DNA of 13,489 nt. Origin: JBOGEN01 sp050743265 (lineage in GTDB: Bacteria; Actinomycetota; Actinomycetes; JBOGEN01). The notes beneath the pieces were generated by a model. That model worked only from the letters and a program-made list of their open reading frames with translations, made no database searches and had not been told where the DNA came from. Positions 12,524 through 13,489 of the stretch are shown here, one piece after another (the first letter of the stretch is position 1; every line of letters starts with the position of its first letter). The stretch lies in the NCBI GenBank assembly GCA_050743265.1, contig JBOGEN010000034.1, positions 1 through 13,489 of the forward strand. Reading direction: 5' to 3'. Position numbers and translations under genes: made by a program.

Positions 12524-13448
12524 ACAGACGCACCCGCGGGTCGACGACCGTGTAGAGGAGGTCGGTGATGATGTTGACGACGATGAACATCACCGCGTAC
12601 GTGAAGACGATCCCCTGGACCATGGGCAGGTCGCGGGAGAAGATCGAGTCGACGAGCAGCCGCCCGATGCCGGGCCAGCCGAACACCGACTCCGTGAGCA
12701 CGGCCCCGCCGAGCAGGGTGCCGAACTGAAGGCCGATGACCGTGAGCACCGGGATGAAGGCGTTGCGCAGGGCGTGCTTGTAGACGACGGCCCGCTCGTC
12801 GAGTCCCTTGGCCTCCGCGGCCCTGATGTAGTCCTGGTCCAGGACCTCGAGCATGTTCGCCCTGGTCATGCGCGAGACCAGGGCGATGGAGAACACCCCG
12901 AGCGTGAGCGACGGAAGGATCAGGCTGGACAGGGTCTCGGCACCGGACGCGGGCAGCCACCTGAGGTTGACCGCGAACACGATGATGAGCAGCAGGCCGA
13001 GCCAGTACACGGGCGTCGACACGCCCATGACCGCCACGGACGAGAGCACGTGGTCGAGCCACTTGCCGCGATGGGTCGCCGCGGCCACGCCGACGAAGAT
13101 GCCGACGATGGCGCCGATCGCCGTCCCCGCGAGGGCGAGCTCGATCGTGAACGGGAGCCTGGCCCAGATCTCGGACACCACCGAGGCCCCGGTCCGCGCC
13201 GAGGTCCCCATGTCCCCGTGCACGAGGTTCTCGAGGAACAGCCAGTACTGCGTGACGAGGGGACGCTCGAGGCCCAGGTTCTCCCTGATCCGGTTGACCT
13301 CGGTCTGGCTGGCCTGAAGCCCCGCGATGACGCGTGCCGGGTCGCCCGGCAGCAGACGGACGAGGACCACCACGATGAACGCGACGCCGAGCAGCGTCAC
13401 CAGCGACGCGGCGACCCGGCGCCCCATGTACAGCGCTAGACCTCGCAC
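12516..13448 (-). CDS. dppB: Peptide ABC importer permease (DppB/OppB type)
   Basis: A 310-residue membrane permease. Helix 1 (about 12-32) is followed by LLPGDPARV (32-40), a DppB/OppB hallmark, and a long external segment with LGLERPLVTQYWLFLENL (58-75). Five further helices follow, with the EAA loop YIRAAEAKGLDERAVVYKHA (207-226) between helices. The C-terminus is DLLYTVVDPRVRLYD, typical of the family. GTG 13448 was preferred because GGGGAG (13459-13454) lies five bases before it; GTG 13454, two codons earlier, overlaps that site. It is the first gene of the operon in the window and overlaps the DppC-type gene by eight bases. A peptide-binding lipoprotein would normally accompany it and may be encoded beyond the right edge. 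Confidence 0.93.
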   Translation of the reverse strand: MRGLALYMGRRVAASLVTLLGVAFIVVVLVRLLPGDPARVIAGLQASQTEVNRIRENLGLERPLVTQYWLFLENLVHGDMGTSARTGASVVSEIWARLPFTIELALAGTAIGAIVGIFVGVAAATHRGKWLDHVLSSVAVMGVSTPVYWLGLLLIIVFAVNLRWLPASGAETLSSLILPSLTLGVFSIALVSRMTRANMLEVLDQDYIRAAEAKGLDERAVVYKHALRNAFIPVLTVIGLQFGTLLGGAVLTESVFGWPGIGRLLVDSIFSRDLPMVQGIVFTYAVMFIVVNIITDLLYTVVDPRVRLYD

Positions 13449-13489
13449 AGCCACTCCCCGCTCACGCTCGCGGCGGGTCCGTCGGTGAC
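13449..13489 (-). other. Upstream edge of the importer operon
   Basis: Forty-one bases before the DppB-type start hold its ribosome-binding site (GGGGAG, 13454-13459). One minus-strand frame reads eight codons from the right edge to a TGA at 13462-13464, which could be the end of an upstream gene such as a peptide-binding protein, but this is too short to decide. Confidence 0.3.

Noticed and set aside
1..13489. Mobile element, phage, CRISPR or defence-system signs
   Set aside because: No transposase, integrase, long terminal inverted repeats, spaced repeats, nuclease or helicase genes, or sharp change in base composition was seen.

Overview
The window is GC-rich DNA (roughly 70% by eye) with GTG starts, strong third-position G/C and long spurious open frames opposite the genes. 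Its families (LuxR-type regulator with an AAA ATPase, DHA2 exporter, TetR regulators, RipA-like NlpC/P60 protein) point to a chromosomal region of an Actinomycetota species; I cannot name the genus. I see no tRNA, rRNA, CRISPR array, transposase, integrase or phage gene.

Layout, left to right. (1) 1-1159, minus: N-terminal part of a large LuxR-family ATPase regulator running off the left edge. (2) 1338-3552: a DHA2 drug exporter (minus) and a divergent TetR regulator (plus) sharing a mirrored double operator; one operator copy exactly fills the spacer of the exporter promoter. (3) 3553-5167, plus: a 14-bp tandem duplication, a coding-like fragment, a possible PHO box, two hairpins, and a Tat-exported PhoX-family protein. 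(4) 5264-6803: a TetR regulator (minus, probably on a leaderless mRNA) divergent from a short-chain dehydrogenase (plus), with a perfect 9-3-9 palindrome between them. (5) 6927-7289, plus: a small PGPGW-type membrane protein. (6) 7419-7883, minus: a small secreted NlpC/P60 peptidase with a Cys-His-Glu triad. (7) 8092-13448, minus: a peptide ABC-importer operon (two permeases, two ATPases) ending in a metal-dependent amidohydrolase of the prolidase-like group. Genes in the operon overlap by 4-8 bases or lie 12-50 bases apart. A substrate-binding protein is not in the window and may lie to the right.

How the parts fit. The two TetR pairs look like self-contained repressor/target modules. The peptide importer and its terminal amidohydrolase make a plausible take-up-and-cleave unit for short peptides. 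The secreted NlpC/P60 enzyme downstream on the same strand could feed it wall-derived peptides, but that link is inference. I found no clear new multi-gene system; the most informative signals are regulatory: two operator architectures, a leaderless start and a Shine-Dalgarno inside a GAAA-loop hairpin.
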